Source: Ignavibacteriales bacterium
Lineage (GTDB): Bacteria; Bacteroidota; Ignavibacteria; Ignavibacteriales; Melioribacteraceae
Assembly (NCBI GenBank): GCA_020635285.1
Contig: JACKAB010000010.1
Coordinates: forward strand, 69,375 to 133,374
Length of the DNA stretch: 64,000 nt
Reading direction: 5' to 3'
The notes beneath the pieces were generated by a model, which was given only the letters and a program-made list of their open reading frames with translations, had not been told where the DNA came from and did no database searches. Position numbers and translations under genes: made by a program. Below are positions 1 through 9,613 of this stretch, piece by piece. Position 1 is the stretch's first letter. Every line of letters starts with the position of its first letter.

Positions 1-2061
1 TCTTACGCCAGTTGCTGTTCTACCCATCTCTCTAACATCACTTTCTTTAAAGCGAATTGCGAGACCTTTCTTTGTGCCTATTACTAAATCATTATTGCCA
101 TCTGTTAATTTAACTTCAATCAGCTCATCACCTTTGGCAATGTTAATAGCATTAATTCCACCCTTACGTACATTTGAGTATGCTGAAAGTGCTGTCTTTT
201 TAATTGTTCCTTGTTTAGTTGCCATCACTACAGATTTATCATCTGTAAAATCTTTAACGGTTACAAAGGCAGTAATTTTTTCATCTTTTTCTTTTTCAAC
301 TAAATTCTGTAATGATCTTCCGCGAGTTGCTCTTCCACCTTCGGGAAGTTCGTGAACTTTTTTCCAATAACATTTACCTTGGTCAGTAAAGAACATTATA
401 TAATGATGTGTTGAAGCAATGAACATATGCTCAATAAAGTCTTCGTCCTTTGTTCCGGCTCCGGCAACACCTCTTCCGCCACGAGCTTGTTTTCTATACC
501 CACTAACCGGGAATCGTTTAATAAAACCGGAGTGAGAAATTGTTACAACAACATCTTCTTCGGCAATAATATCTTCTAAAGAAAATTCTTTATAATTTTT
601 AATTATTTCTGTTCTTCTCTTATCTCCGTATCTTTCTTTTATAGCAATCAGTTCATCTCTAATAATAATATTTCTCTTCTTTTCGTTATCCAATATTCCT
701 CTTAATTTCTCAATCAATTTGATTATGTCTTTGTATTCATCTTCAATTTTCTTTCTTTCAAGTCCGGTCAATCTCTGCAAGCGCATATCCAATATCGCTT
801 TTGCTTGTATTTCGCTTAACTTGAATTTTTTCATCAAGTTAGTTTTTGCAGTGTCTACATCTTTAGATTTTTTAATGGTTTCAATTACTGCATCAATATT
901 ATCTAAGGCAATTATATAGCCTTCTAAAATATGAGCTCTTCTTTCGGCTGCTTCTAACTCATACTTTGTTCTTCTAATTAACACTTCCATTCGATGAGCT
1001 AAGAAATGTGTCATAGTTTCGCGCAATGTTAAAACTTTTGGAGCGCCATTTACCAACGCAAGCATAATTACTCCGAAAGTAACTTGCATTTGCGTATGCT
1101 TAAACAGCTGATTTATAATAACTTCCGGTTGAGAACCACGTTTAGTTTCAATCACAATTCTCATTCCATCTCTATCAGATTCATCTCTAAGATTGGATAT
1201 GTCAGTAATTTTTCCTTCGCGCACAAGATCTGCAATTTTTTCAATAAGATTAGCTTTATTTACTTGATAAGGAAGCTCGGTGACAATAATGCTTTCTCTA
1301 TCGTTCTTATGAGTTTCAACATTTGCTTTTGCACGGATAATAACCTTTCCTCTTCCGGTTGTGTAAGCATCCTTCACACCTTCATAACCAAAAATAATTC
1401 CTGCGGTCGGAAAATCCGGAGCAATTACATATTGCATAAGTTCTTCATTTGTTATTTCAGGCTTTGCAATCATTGCAACTAATCCATCAACAACTTCTGT
1501 TAAATTATGCGGAGGAATATTCGTCGCCATACCAACAGCAATACCACTTGCGCCATTTAATAATAAGGTTGGCAAGTATGAGGGCATAACTGTCGGTTCT
1601 TGTAAAGACTCATCAAAGTTGGATGCAAAATCTACAGTGTTTTTATCTAAGTCCCTTAAAATTTCTTCAGAAATTCTTGCTAAGCGAGCTTCCGTATAAC
1701 GCATAGCTGCTGGGGAATCGCCATCTACAGAGCCGTAGTTTCCTTGTCCATCCACAAGCGGATAGCGTAATGAAAAATCTTGAACCATCCTAACCATACT
1801 ATCATAAACAGCTGTATCTCCGTGCGGATGATACTTACCTAAAACTTCACCCACAATTCTGGCTGATTTTTTATATGGTCGATTATAAGCTAAACTAAGT
1901 TCATGCATTCCATATAAAACTCTGCGATGAACAGGTTTTAATCCATCCCTAACGTCCGGCAAAGCTCTTGCAACAATTACAGACATTGCATAATCTATGT
2001 AAGAAGATTTCATTTCATCTTCTAAAGCAACCGGAACTACTTTTTCAAAAATTGTACTCAT
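1..2061 (-). CDS. gyrA: DNA gyrase subunit A (3' end beyond window)
   Basis: Breakage-reunion subunit of DNA gyrase (GyrA2GyrB2), which introduces negative supercoils. The frame is open from ATG at 2061 to the window edge, giving 687 codons of a family that is usually 800-850. Seen: the winged-helix motif GKYHPHGDTAVYD at residues 75-87, with Thr83 and Asp87 at the quinolone-determining positions, and the catalytic tyrosine as Tyr122 in AMRYTEARL. A GyrA-box-like QARGGRG begins the C-terminal wrapping domain, so this is gyrase A rather than ParC. It lies 38 bp after gyrB on the same strand and is probably co-transcribed with it. No frameshift is seen. Confidence 0.97.
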   Translation of the reverse strand, partial: MSTIFEKVVPVALEDEMKSSYIDYAMSVIVARALPDVRDGLKPVHRRVLYGMHELSLAYNRPYKKSARIVGEVLGKYHPHGDTAVYDSMVRMVQDFSLRYPLVDGQGNYGSVDGDSPAAMRYTEARLARISEEILRDLDKNTVDFASNFDESLQEPTVMPSYLPTLLLNGASGIAVGMATNIPPHNLTEVVDGLVAMIAKPEITNEELMQYVIAPDFPTAGIIFGYEGVKDAYTTGRGKVIIRAKANVETHKNDRESIIVTELPYQVNKANLIEKIADLVREGKITDISNLRDESDRDGMRIVIETKRGSQPEVIINQLFKHTQMQVTFGVIMLALVNGAPKVLTLRETMTHFLAHRMEVLIRRTKYELEAAERRAHILEGYIIALDNIDAVIETIKKSKDVDTAKTNLMKKFKLSEIQAKAILDMRLQRLTGLERKKIEDEYKDIIKLIEKLRGILDNEKKRNIIIRDELIAIKERYGDKRRTEIIKNYKEFSLEDIIAEEDVVVTISHSGFIKRFPVSGYRKQARGGRGVAGAGTKDEDFIEHMFIASTHHYIMFFTDQGKCYWKKVHELPEGGRATRGRSLQNLVEKEKDEKITAFVTVKDFTDDKSVVMATKQGTIKKTALSAYSNVRKGGINAINIAKGDELIEVKLTDGNNDLVIGTKKGLAIRFKESDVREMGRTATGVR

Positions 2062-2099
2062 ATTTTTATTCTACTTTTAGTTTTAATTTCAAATTTAAT

Positions 2100-4058
2100 T
2101 TATACGTCTATGTTCGCATACTTTGCGTGTTTTTCAATAAATGCTCTTCTGGGTTCAACAACATCGCCCATTAATGTTTCAAATATTTTATCGGCAGCAA
2201 GAGCACTTTCTAAATTTACCTGCAACATTGTTCTTGTTTCCGGATTCATAGTTGTATCCCAAAGTTGTTCGGGATTCATTTCGCCAAGACCTTTATATCT
2301 GGAAATGTTTATTCCTTTTGGCAAGTTGCTATCGTCTTCATTTTCTTTTACAGCTTTTAAGTTCACTCCCATTCTGGCTAAAATTCTATCTCTTTCTTCA
2401 TCATCATAAGCATAAACTTCTTCTTTGCCTTTTTTGATTTTATAAAGTGGCGGTTGAGCTATATACACCTTTCCTGTAGTTATAAGCTCCTTCATATATC
2501 TGTAGAAAAAGGTTAAAATCAATGTTCTAATATGACTTCCATCAACATCAGCATCAGTCATAATAATAACTTTTCCGTATCTGGCTTTTGAAGCATCAAA
2601 CTCAGCTCCAATACCGGCTCCAAAAGCTGCAATCATTGTTTTAATTTCTGTGTTTTCTAAAACCTTATTTATTTTAGCTTTTTCTACATTAAGAATTTTT
2701 CCTTTGATCGGAAGGATTGCTTGAAACCTTCTATCTCTTCCCATCTTTGCGGAACCGCCGGCAGAATCTCCCTCAACCACATAAATTTCACAATGTTCTG
2801 GATCTTTAATTGAGCAATCTGCAAGTTTGCCTGGCAAGTGCATAGAATCGAGCGCGCTTTTTCTTCTTACTAAATCACGAGCTTTTCTTGCTGCTTCTCT
2901 TGCTTCTGCGGCACGCATACATTTTTCAATTATTTTCTTTCCAATGGAAGGATTCTCTTCAAGAAAATCGGCTAATTTTTCTCCAACTATTGATTCAACA
3001 ATAGATTTAACCTCACTATTTCCAAGTTTTGTTTTTGTTTGGCCCTCAAATTGTGGCTCCATAACTTTTACAGAAATAACTGCTGTTAACCCTTCCCTAA
3101 AGTCATCCCCAGTTAGGGTAATTTTACTATTGTCTTTAATCAACTTATTCTTAATTGCATAGTTGTTAAAAGTTCGAGTCAATGCAGTTTTAAATCCAAC
3201 AAGGTGACTTCCGCCTTCAATAGTGTTGATGTTATTCACATAAGAGCAAATATTATCAGAGTAGGCATCGCTATATTCAAATGCAACTTCAACGGGTGTA
3301 TCATCTTTTTCCCCTTCTATATAAACTGTTTTATGGAATGTAGTTCTTGCTTCGTCTAAGTATTGAACAAATTCAATTATTCCACCTTTATAATGAAAAC
3401 TTTCAGACTCCTCTTCAATTTCGTCTTTAATATTAATTGTAATATTTTTATTTAAGAAAGCTAGCTCTCTCATTCTTTCTGCCAAAATATCAAACTTAAA
3501 TTTAGTGACTTTGAAGATTTGATTATCCGGCATAAAAGTTATTTTTGTACCAGTATCGTTTTTATTTACCTTTCCAATTTCTTTTACCTCGTGTCTAGGC
3601 GCGCCTCTTTCATACTCTTGCATATAAATTTTTCCACCTCTGCGCACTTCCACTTTAAGCCATTCAGAGAGAGCATTAACAACTGAAACTCCTACCCCGT
3701 GCAAACCACCAGAAACTTTGTAAGAACTTTTATCAAATTTTCCACCAGCGTGAAGAATGGTCATTACAACTTCGAGAGCTGATTTTTTTTCAACCGGATG
3801 TATATCAACAGGGATTCCTCTTCCATAATCTATTACAGTAACACTTCCATCTTTGTTAATAGAAATATCAATTTTATCATTATAGCCGCCTAGAGCTTCA
3901 TCTATACTGTTGTCTACAACTTCATTCACAAGGTGGTGCAAACCTCTTTGACCAATATCGCCAATGTACATAGCAGGTCTTTTTCGTACTGCTTCTAATC
4001 CTTTAAGGACGTTTATATTACTAGCAGTATAATTTTTTTGTGCTGTTTCTTTAGTCAC
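2100..4058 (-). CDS. gyrB: DNA gyrase subunit B
   Basis: ATPase subunit of DNA gyrase, 652 aa, the length of the short GyrB class that lacks the gamma-proteobacterial insert. The GHKL ATPase domain is N-terminal: RPAMYIGDIG at 27-36 and the catalytic Glu46 in NEVVDN. It is followed by the transducer domain and a TOPRIM domain, with EGDSAGGSAK near residue 428 and DADVDGSHI near 504 (acidic metal ligands). The C-terminal motif RYKGLGEM is also present. It sits between the DUF721 gene and gyrA on the minus strand. ATG at 4058 gives the expected N-terminus just before the ATPase domain. Confidence 0.97.
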   Translation of the reverse strand: MTKETAQKNYTASNINVLKGLEAVRKRPAMYIGDIGQRGLHHLVNEVVDNSIDEALGGYNDKIDISINKDGSVTVIDYGRGIPVDIHPVEKKSALEVVMTILHAGGKFDKSSYKVSGGLHGVGVSVVNALSEWLKVEVRRGGKIYMQEYERGAPRHEVKEIGKVNKNDTGTKITFMPDNQIFKVTKFKFDILAERMRELAFLNKNITINIKDEIEEESESFHYKGGIIEFVQYLDEARTTFHKTVYIEGEKDDTPVEVAFEYSDAYSDNICSYVNNINTIEGGSHLVGFKTALTRTFNNYAIKNKLIKDNSKITLTGDDFREGLTAVISVKVMEPQFEGQTKTKLGNSEVKSIVESIVGEKLADFLEENPSIGKKIIEKCMRAAEAREAARKARDLVRRKSALDSMHLPGKLADCSIKDPEHCEIYVVEGDSAGGSAKMGRDRRFQAILPIKGKILNVEKAKINKVLENTEIKTMIAAFGAGIGAEFDASKARYGKVIIMTDADVDGSHIRTLILTFFYRYMKELITTGKVYIAQPPLYKIKKGKEEVYAYDDEERDRILARMGVNLKAVKENEDDSNLPKGINISRYKGLGEMNPEQLWDTTMNPETRTMLQVNLESALAADKIFETLMGDVVEPRRAFIEKHAKYANIDV

Positions 4059-4076
4059 TTTTTACTCGCTCATTAT

Positions 4077-4382
4077 TTAAATTTTTGAAAATTTTATATC
4101 ACTAATTATCTTTTCGTTAAAGTAGTTGTTTATTTTCTCTACCATCAATTTTCGGTTTAGATGAAGTTCGCTTCTTAAAATTGAATTATCTGCAAATAAA
4201 TAGAGTGTTCCATTTTTTACAGATTTTGCAACAACGGTTTTGCTGAACTCCGGGAATATATTTCCAAATTTATCTACTACCTCATTTTCTTTTACCGATT
4301 TATTAAATGCGGAAAATTCTTTTTCCCTCTTTAATATATCTGTTAAACTTCTAAAATCAGTGGGCATAAACTGCATTCCCAT
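4077..4382 (-). CDS. DUF721 (DciA-like) small protein
   Basis: A 101-aa protein of the DUF721 family. Members of this family include DciA, an ancestral helper of replicative helicase loading. The N-terminal part carries a helical LTDILKREK segment, and the C-terminal half has the family's 'GTLYLFADNSILRSEL' strand-helix pattern followed by a helix ending near IISDIKF. It lies between recF and gyrB, the usual place for this family. The listed ATG overlaps the recF 3' end by 26 bp. A second in-frame ATG at 4367 (MPTDFRSL) is equally plausible. A helicase-loading role here is inferred from family and position only. Confidence 0.8.
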   Translation of the reverse strand: MGMQFMPTDFRSLTDILKREKEFSAFNKSVKENEVVDKFGNIFPEFSKTVVAKSVKNGTLYLFADNSILRSELHLNRKLMVEKINNYFNEKIISDIKFSKI

Positions 4383-5472
4383 TTGTTACGCTAATTACTT
4401 TATCATTTTCAGAAACATTAAGCTTATCTAATTTTGAGAAGTCCGTCATTGTGATAAATGCCTGACCAATACTGCCTAAATAGCTGCTTATCTTTTCTGC
4501 TCTATAAGTATCAAGTTCTCCAAAAACATCATCCATTAAAAAAATAGGAGTAATCTTTAATTTTTCTTTCAAATAAAAAAACTGACTAAACCTGAGCGCT
4601 ATTTGAAATGTTTTATGTTGTCCCTGAGAGCCAAATTTTTTCAATTCTAAACCATCTATATAAAATTCAAAATCGTCTCTGTGGGGACCAATTAAATTTC
4701 TTGCTCTTCCTAATTCTTCTCTTCTTTTTTCTATGATATTTTTTTTGAACAATTCGTCAATATTTTCATCAAAACTATTTGTGAAAGAAACATATTTAAT
4801 TACCGGACTTTCTTTCTTTCCCATAATATGTTCATAAGGCTTCTGAATGTATTCGTTAAATTCTTTTAAGAAACTTATGCGATGTCTGATAACTTCAGAG
4901 CCAACTTTAACCAATGAAATCGTCCATGCATCTAATTGATCAAATAATTGAGGTGAGTTAAATTCCTTAATTTTTGAAAGCAGTGCAGATCTGTGACGAA
5001 GTACTTTGTTATAATCCAATAAAAGTTTTAAATATGTTTCGCTTGATTGTGCAATTATTGAATCTACAAACCTCCTTCTTTCAGCCGGGCTTCCTTGCGT
5101 AATAGCATGATCAGATTGTAAAAGTGCAACAACAGGAAATTTCCCAATTAATGAAGAAGCTCTATGTATTTGTTTTTCATCTAAAAAAATGTTTTTTTTG
5201 CCAACAGATTTATCAAAAAATACTCTTACTTTATTTGTAGAATATTCATGAAAGTTTCCGTTTATTTCAAAAATATTTTTATCAAAACTTAAAACATCAT
5301 TATCAGAATTTTGGTTAAGATTTCTTGTTGTGCATAAGTAATAAATTGCTTCTAATAATGACGTTTTTCCTTGCCCATTTCCACCAACAATATAGTTGAT
5401 GTTTTTTGAAAATTCTAAATTTGTATTTATATGCAATCTAAAATTTTTTAATTCAATAAAATTAAGAACCAT
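4357..5472 (-). CDS. recF: DNA replication and repair protein RecF
   Basis: SMC-like ATPase that loads RecA at gapped DNA through RecFOR. The length of 371 aa is typical. Seen: Walker A GGNGQGKTS at residues 30-38, an ABC-type signature in the form GSQGQHK near residue 283 (family form SxGQ), and Walker B IFLMDDVFGELD near 313-324. It begins only 2 bp after the dnaN stop codon and overlaps the downstream DUF721 start, so it is translated within a dnaN-recF-DUF721-gyrB-gyrA operon. The reading frame is intact. Confidence 0.95.
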   Translation of the reverse strand: MVLNFIELKNFRLHINTNLEFSKNINYIVGGNGQGKTSLLEAIYYLCTTRNLNQNSDNDVLSFDKNIFEINGNFHEYSTNKVRVFFDKSVGKKNIFLDEKQIHRASSLIGKFPVVALLQSDHAITQGSPAERRRFVDSIIAQSSETYLKLLLDYNKVLRHRSALLSKIKEFNSPQLFDQLDAWTISLVKVGSEVIRHRISFLKEFNEYIQKPYEHIMGKKESPVIKYVSFTNSFDENIDELFKKNIIEKRREELGRARNLIGPHRDDFEFYIDGLELKKFGSQGQHKTFQIALRFSQFFYLKEKLKITPIFLMDDVFGELDTYRAEKISSYLGSIGQAFITMTDFSKLDKLNVSENDKVISVTNGNAVYAH

Positions 5473-5474
5473 AA

Positions 5475-6605
5475 TTAGTTGTTTAAGCGAACTGGCATTA
5501 GGAGCATCATCAATTCATAATTTTCTTTTGCTTCCGTTGGTAAAATAATTACCGCTTTTGTTGCCGAGTGTAATTTAAATACGATTTTCTTTTCGGATGC
5601 AAGATGGCTTAAAACATCATTAACATATGCAGAGTTAAAACCAATTTCTAAAGCATCGCCTTTATACTTACAAATTAAATTTTCAGTTCCTGAAGCGCCT
5701 AAATCTAAATCTTCTGCGGATATTTCTAAATTATTTTCTTTAATTGAAAATTTAACTCTTCTAGTGTTAGAGGTTGAGAATAACATCATTCTTTTAATTA
5801 CGCTGTGTAAATCTTTTGTTTCCACCTCTAAATCAAATTCGTTTTCTAAAGGAATAACGCTGGAGTAATCCGGATATTTTTGTTTTATAAGTCTGCTAAT
5901 TAATTCAAATTCATTCAATTTAAATGACATGTGACTTTTACTTAAATAAATTTTAACATCTTTCTCATCTAAAATTTTAAGAAGAACAGATACGGCCCGT
6001 TCCGGCAATACATATTGAGATTCAACATCAAGCTTAATATTTTTATTAAGTAAGTTAGCAAGCCTGTGTCCATCGGTTGTAACAAATCTTAATCCTTCTT
6101 CAGTAAATTGAAATAAAGTTCCCATCATTGCAGGACGCATTTCCTCTTTACTCATTGCAAAGGCAGTCTTTTCAAAAGCAAACCTTAAATCACTTCCGTT
6201 TATTGTAATTTCATTAAGTTCTTCACTTGATGTAGTATTTGGAAAGTCAGGTATTTCAGGAAATTCGGCCTCGTCTAAATAGCTAAGATTATATTTTCCT
6301 TGATCTGTAATAAGAATAACTTTTCCGCTGGATTGAATATCAAAACGAATAGTTGTATCGCTTAATGATTTAATTACATCGTATAAGAGTTTGGCCGGTA
6401 ATAAAATTTTTGTGTTTTCCTCAGACACAATTTTAAGAGAAGACTTAAGAGAAATTTCCAGGTCCGTTGCATATATTGTTAGCAAGCCGTCTTTAATTTC
6501 AAATAAAAAATTCTCTAAAACTGGCATTGGCGTTCTAGTAGGAACAGCAGGAATAATTTTAGAAAGTAGTTTTTCCAGCTCTTTGCTATTTACTTTAAAC
6601 TCCAT
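5475..6605 (-). CDS. dnaN: DNA polymerase III sliding clamp (beta subunit)
   Basis: Ring-shaped processivity clamp, 376 aa, with three clamp domains of about 120 residues. The N-terminus (MEFKVNSKELEKLL, then PTRTPMPVLENFLFEI) and the C-terminal MLLMPVRLN end are characteristic of DnaN. The C-terminus forms part of the clamp-binding pocket. This is the first gene of the minus-strand replication block, 2 bp upstream of recF. dnaA normally precedes dnaN in related genomes, but here dnaN faces a non-coding gap and then rpmH. Confidence 0.96.
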   Translation of the reverse strand: MEFKVNSKELEKLLSKIIPAVPTRTPMPVLENFLFEIKDGLLTIYATDLEISLKSSLKIVSEENTKILLPAKLLYDVIKSLSDTTIRFDIQSSGKVILITDQGKYNLSYLDEAEFPEIPDFPNTTSSEELNEITINGSDLRFAFEKTAFAMSKEEMRPAMMGTLFQFTEEGLRFVTTDGHRLANLLNKNIKLDVESQYVLPERAVSVLLKILDEKDVKIYLSKSHMSFKLNEFELISRLIKQKYPDYSSVIPLENEFDLEVETKDLHSVIKRMMLFSTSNTRRVKFSIKENNLEISAEDLDLGASGTENLICKYKGDALEIGFNSAYVNDVLSHLASEKKIVFKLHSATKAVIILPTEAKENYELMMLLMPVRLNN

Positions 6606-6914
6606 AAAAAGTCCTCAAGTTTTAAAAGTTTTTAATCATAGAAATATACCAAGTTTATGCATAATTTACAATTTTTTCACTTTAAGTAAAGCAGGCTAAA
6701 TGTTTAATTTTTATCGGTTAATTTGAAAAGATATTGAGGAAAGCAATCAAATGCTTTATTATTTTATTGTCTTTATGAGCTCAATTTCAATTATTCTAAG
6801 TTAAGGTGTTAAATTACAAGCAGTTATGTTGATGTAAAGAAGTTTAATTTGATTGTTTATTTAATTGATTTTCCTTAATTTTACTTTCTTTGTAATTTTG
6901 AGGTAAGTTTAACT
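6606..6914. other. Divergent intergenic region dnaN/rpmH, possibly origin-proximal
   Basis: 309 bp of AT-rich non-coding sequence between the divergent dnaN and rpmH genes. In many bacteria dnaA and oriC lie here. I see no ORF for dnaA and no perfect DnaA box (TTATCCACA class). The closest is a palindromic TTATGCATAA at 6655-6664, which matches a box at only about 7 of 9 positions. The gap must hold promoters for both operons. Whether replication starts here cannot be told from the sequence alone. Confidence 0.5.
6641..6672 (-). promoter_or_regulatory. Putative dnaN operon promoter
   Basis: Read on the minus strand: ATTG, a 20-base spacer, then TATATTTC. This resembles the Bacteroidetes housekeeping promoter (TTTG near -33, TAnnTTTG near -7). 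It would start transcription about 30 bases before the dnaN ATG. Both elements deviate from consensus by one base, so the call is tentative. Confidence 0.35.
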
Positions 6915-7061
6915 ATGAAAAGAACGTATCAACCAAGCAATAGAAAACGCAAAAACAAACACGGTTTTAGATCTAGAATGGCTACTAAAAACGGTAGAAA
7001 AGTTCTTGCAAGAAGAAGAGCTCGTGGTAGAAAAAGATTAACAGTTAGTGATGAATTTTAG
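6915..7061 (+). CDS. rpmH: 50S ribosomal protein L34
   Basis: A 48-aa, highly basic protein of the large ribosomal subunit. It begins MKRTYQPSNRKRKNKHGF and contains RMATKNGRKVLARRRARGRK, the near-invariant L34 core. The usual L34 length is 44-50 aa. It is the first gene of the rpmH-rnpA-yidD-yidC block, divergent from dnaN, which is the standard origin-side arrangement. The stop codon is 2 bp before the start of rnpA. Confidence 0.97.
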   Translation: MKRTYQPSNRKRKNKHGFRSRMATKNGRKVLARRRARGRKRLTVSDEF

Positions 7062-7063
7062 TT

Positions 7064-7474
7064 TTGAAAAGATATACTCTTTCTAAAAAAGAAAGATTAA
7101 AATTAAAAAAAGATTTTGAAAGAGTTTATACTAAGGGAAGCCAACTTTTTTCATCACAAAAAAAATTGAAAGTTAATTACTATTTAGAAAGCAGCGTTAA
7201 TGATAAAGGTATTAAAGCTGCTTTTGTAGTTTCTAAGAAAGCCGGTAAGGCTGTTTGGAGAAATAGAATTAGAAGATTATTAAAAGAAGCTTATAGAACC
7301 AATAAAATAGATTTAACTGATTTTTGCATTAATAATAATTTTTTACTCTACCTTGTTTTCTCTCCAAGAACCTTGAACCAAAAACAAAATAAAAAAATTA
7401 AGCTAAGTTTTATTTTAGATGACTTAGTTGATTTATTAAATAAAGTTAAGAACCAAATACAGCAACATGCGTAA
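7064..7474 (+). CDS. rnpA: Ribonuclease P protein component
   Basis: Protein cofactor of RNase P, which matures tRNA 5' ends. The protein is 136 aa and basic. The signature RNRIRRLLKEAYR is at residues 66-78, preceded by VVSKKAGKAV, both typical of RnpA. The start appears to be TTG at 7064 (MKRYTLSKKERLK), only 2 bp after rpmH. No upstream ATG is possible without entering rpmH. The 3' end overlaps yidD by 8 bp. Translational coupling with rpmH is likely. Confidence 0.93.
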   Translation: MKRYTLSKKERLKLKKDFERVYTKGSQLFSSQKKLKVNYYLESSVNDKGIKAAFVVSKKAGKAVWRNRIRRLLKEAYRTNKIDLTDFCINNNFLLYLVFSPRTLNQKQNKKIKLSFILDDLVDLLNKVKNQIQQHA

Positions 7475-7673
7475 AGTATTTATCTATTTAATTAAAGTTT
7501 ATCAAAAATTAATTTCGCCTATGTTTCCTCCTTCTTGCAGATTTTACCCCAGTTGTTCAAACTATGCAATTGATTCTTTCAGCAAGTATGGAGTTTTTAA
7601 AGGCGGCGCAAAAGCTATTTGGAGAATTTTAAGATGTAATCCTTTTAATAAAGGCGGGCACGATCCCGCTTAA
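7467..7673 (+). CDS. yidD: Membrane protein insertion efficiency factor YidD
   Basis: A 68-aa protein of the YidD family, an amphipathic membrane-associated helper of YidC-dependent insertion. It contains the family core SCRFYPSCSNYAIDS, with Cys24 and Cys30, and ends with the usual RCNPFNKGGHDPA. It overlaps the rnpA 3' end by 8 bp and is followed after 27 bp by yidC. This is the conserved order of the locus. Confidence 0.95.
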   Translation: MRKVFIYLIKVYQKLISPMFPPSCRFYPSCSNYAIDSFSKYGVFKGGAKAIWRILRCNPFNKGGHDPA

Positions 7674-7700
7674 ACATTAATTTTTTCGGTATGAATTTTT

Positions 7701-9574
7701 ATGGATAGACAATCAACAATTGCATTTATTTTAATCGGCGTAATTTTAGTCTTTTGGCTTTACATGAATTCGCCAGAACCTCCAGTAAATCCACCCAAAA
7801 CGGATGACAGTACAAAAGTTGTAACAAATAACGATACAGTAAAAATAGAAACTAAAACAGCGGCTGAGTCTAAATCTGATATAGCGAAAGATGAAGAAGC
7901 AGAAGCTCCAGCAAGTTTTAATAATATTAATGCACCTGAAAAGGTAATAACAATTGAAACAGATTTGGCACTAATTGAATTAACTTCTAAGGGTGGACGA
8001 TTTAGAAAGTTTTACTTAAAGGAATATGAAACTTGGTATCATAATAAAATTGAAGACACTTCGGATTTTTATAATTCGCACGTTCAACTTATAAATGCTT
8101 CAATAGATGGCGGCGATTTTAATTTAGTTTTTGTTACTAAAGATGGTCAACTTGTTAACACTAAATCGCTTGATTTTACTGCCGACAAAAATAATTTTTC
8201 GTTACAGAGTTAAAGCAAATGATTCCCTTTCTATAACTTATAAATTTAATATTGAAGGTGACAAAAAAGCATTGAAAAACAATTAGTTTTTTACGGAAAT
8301 AGTTACGACCTAAAAGCTAACATTGTTTTAAATAATTTAGATGAGGTTATAAGCAGCTATAGATATGATGTTGAATGGAGCCATGGATTAAATTTTGTGG
8401 AAGAAAACTCTGTTGATGAAGCAAATTATTCAAACGCCGCAGCTTTTTCCGGAGATGAAAAAATTGTTATTGATGCCTCTTCCGTTGATGAACCAGTTGA
8501 AAAAAGTTTTAAATGGAAAAATCAATTGGGTTGGAGTTAGAAATAAATATTTTACAACTATAATTGCTCCCAACACCTAACCGAGAAGGTGGTGCAGATT
8601 TTAAAGGTGAACATATATTAAACCAATATGGCACACGTGAATTTTATTCGGCAAGTTTAAGAATTCCTTTTAACAATCAAAAATATCAGAAAGATAGTTT
8701 TAAGCTTTATATTGGTCCACTTGATTATGACTTGCTAAAAGACAGCAAAAATAATTATGAAGCAATTTTTGAGTTTGGAAGTTTCTTAGGTTTAACATTT
8801 ATTACACGACCAATTTCAGAATATTTACTTTTACCTTTATTTAAATTTTTACACAACTACATTCCTAATTATGGTTGGGTTATAATTGTTTTTTCATTCA
8901 TTTTAAAATTTGCTCTGTACCCACTTACAAAGCAAAGTTATAAATCAATGAAAAGAATGTCTCAGCTTCAGCCAAAAATTGCTGAACTTAAAGAAAAGTA
9001 TAAAGGCGACCAACAAAAAATTCAAAAAGAAACCATGGCACTTTATTCTACGTATGGTATAAATCCCGCCGGTGGATGTTTACCTATGGTTTTGCAGATG
9101 CCAATACTTTTTGCGCTCTTTACTTTTTTTAACATTGCAATCGAAATTAGACACGAACCATTTCTATGGTGGATAACTAATTTATCATCCCCTGATGTTA
9201 TTTATAATTTACCTTTTAAAATTCCAATATTAGGTGTAAGCGCAATAACTGGATTAGCACCGCTTTTAGGCATTACAATGTTTTTGCAACAACGAATGAC
9301 AATGAAAGATCCAAGTCAGAAAGCCATGGTATATATGATGCCTATCATGATGACTTTTATGTTTATGGGATTTTCTTCCGGATTGAATTTATACTATTTT
9401 ATGTTTAATTTGCTTTCAATTGGTCAACAGTATTTCATTAATCATCAGCATGGCGAAGAGTTAGTCCCTGTTAAAAATCCGAAAAAGAAAGCTGGCTTTA
9501 TGCAAAAGATGATGGAAGCGGCTGAAAAACAACAAAAAACTCAAAAGCAAATTGCCAAAAAAGGTAAAAAGTAA
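7701..9574 (+). CDS. yidC: Membrane protein insertase YidC (frameshifted in this sequence)
   Basis: Inner-membrane insertase and chaperone for membrane proteins, with the periplasmic-domain form of Gram-negatives. One TM helix lies at residues 5-22, followed by an acidic linker and the periplasmic beta domain. The C-terminal insertase core starts near 8800, with several TM segments and FALYPLTKQSYKSMKRM. The frame breaks at least four times between about 8195 and 8580 (first stop 8211-8213; frames change near runs at 8196, 8266 and 8515, and at a short C run near 8575). Conserved YidC sequence continues each time, for example TTIIAPNT then NREGGADF. The gene is normally essential, so sequencing indels are more likely than decay. 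Confidence 0.9.
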
Positions 9575-9613
9575 GAATCATTTAACGCTTTTTAAATTTG
9601 AATTGAAAACTAA

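Noticed and set aside
1084..1482. 132-aa plus-strand ORF
   Set aside because: It lies antisense within gyrA, whose minus-strand frame is clearly conserved; a shadow ORF.
6655..6664. TTATGCATAA as a DnaA box
   Set aside because: It matches the box consensus at only about 7 of 9 positions, stands alone, and is palindromic by chance in an AT-rich region.
8395..8580. 61-aa ORF between the two halves of yidC
   Set aside because: Most of it is out of frame with the conserved YidC sequence; only its last 20 residues belong to YidC. It is part of the frameshifted gene.
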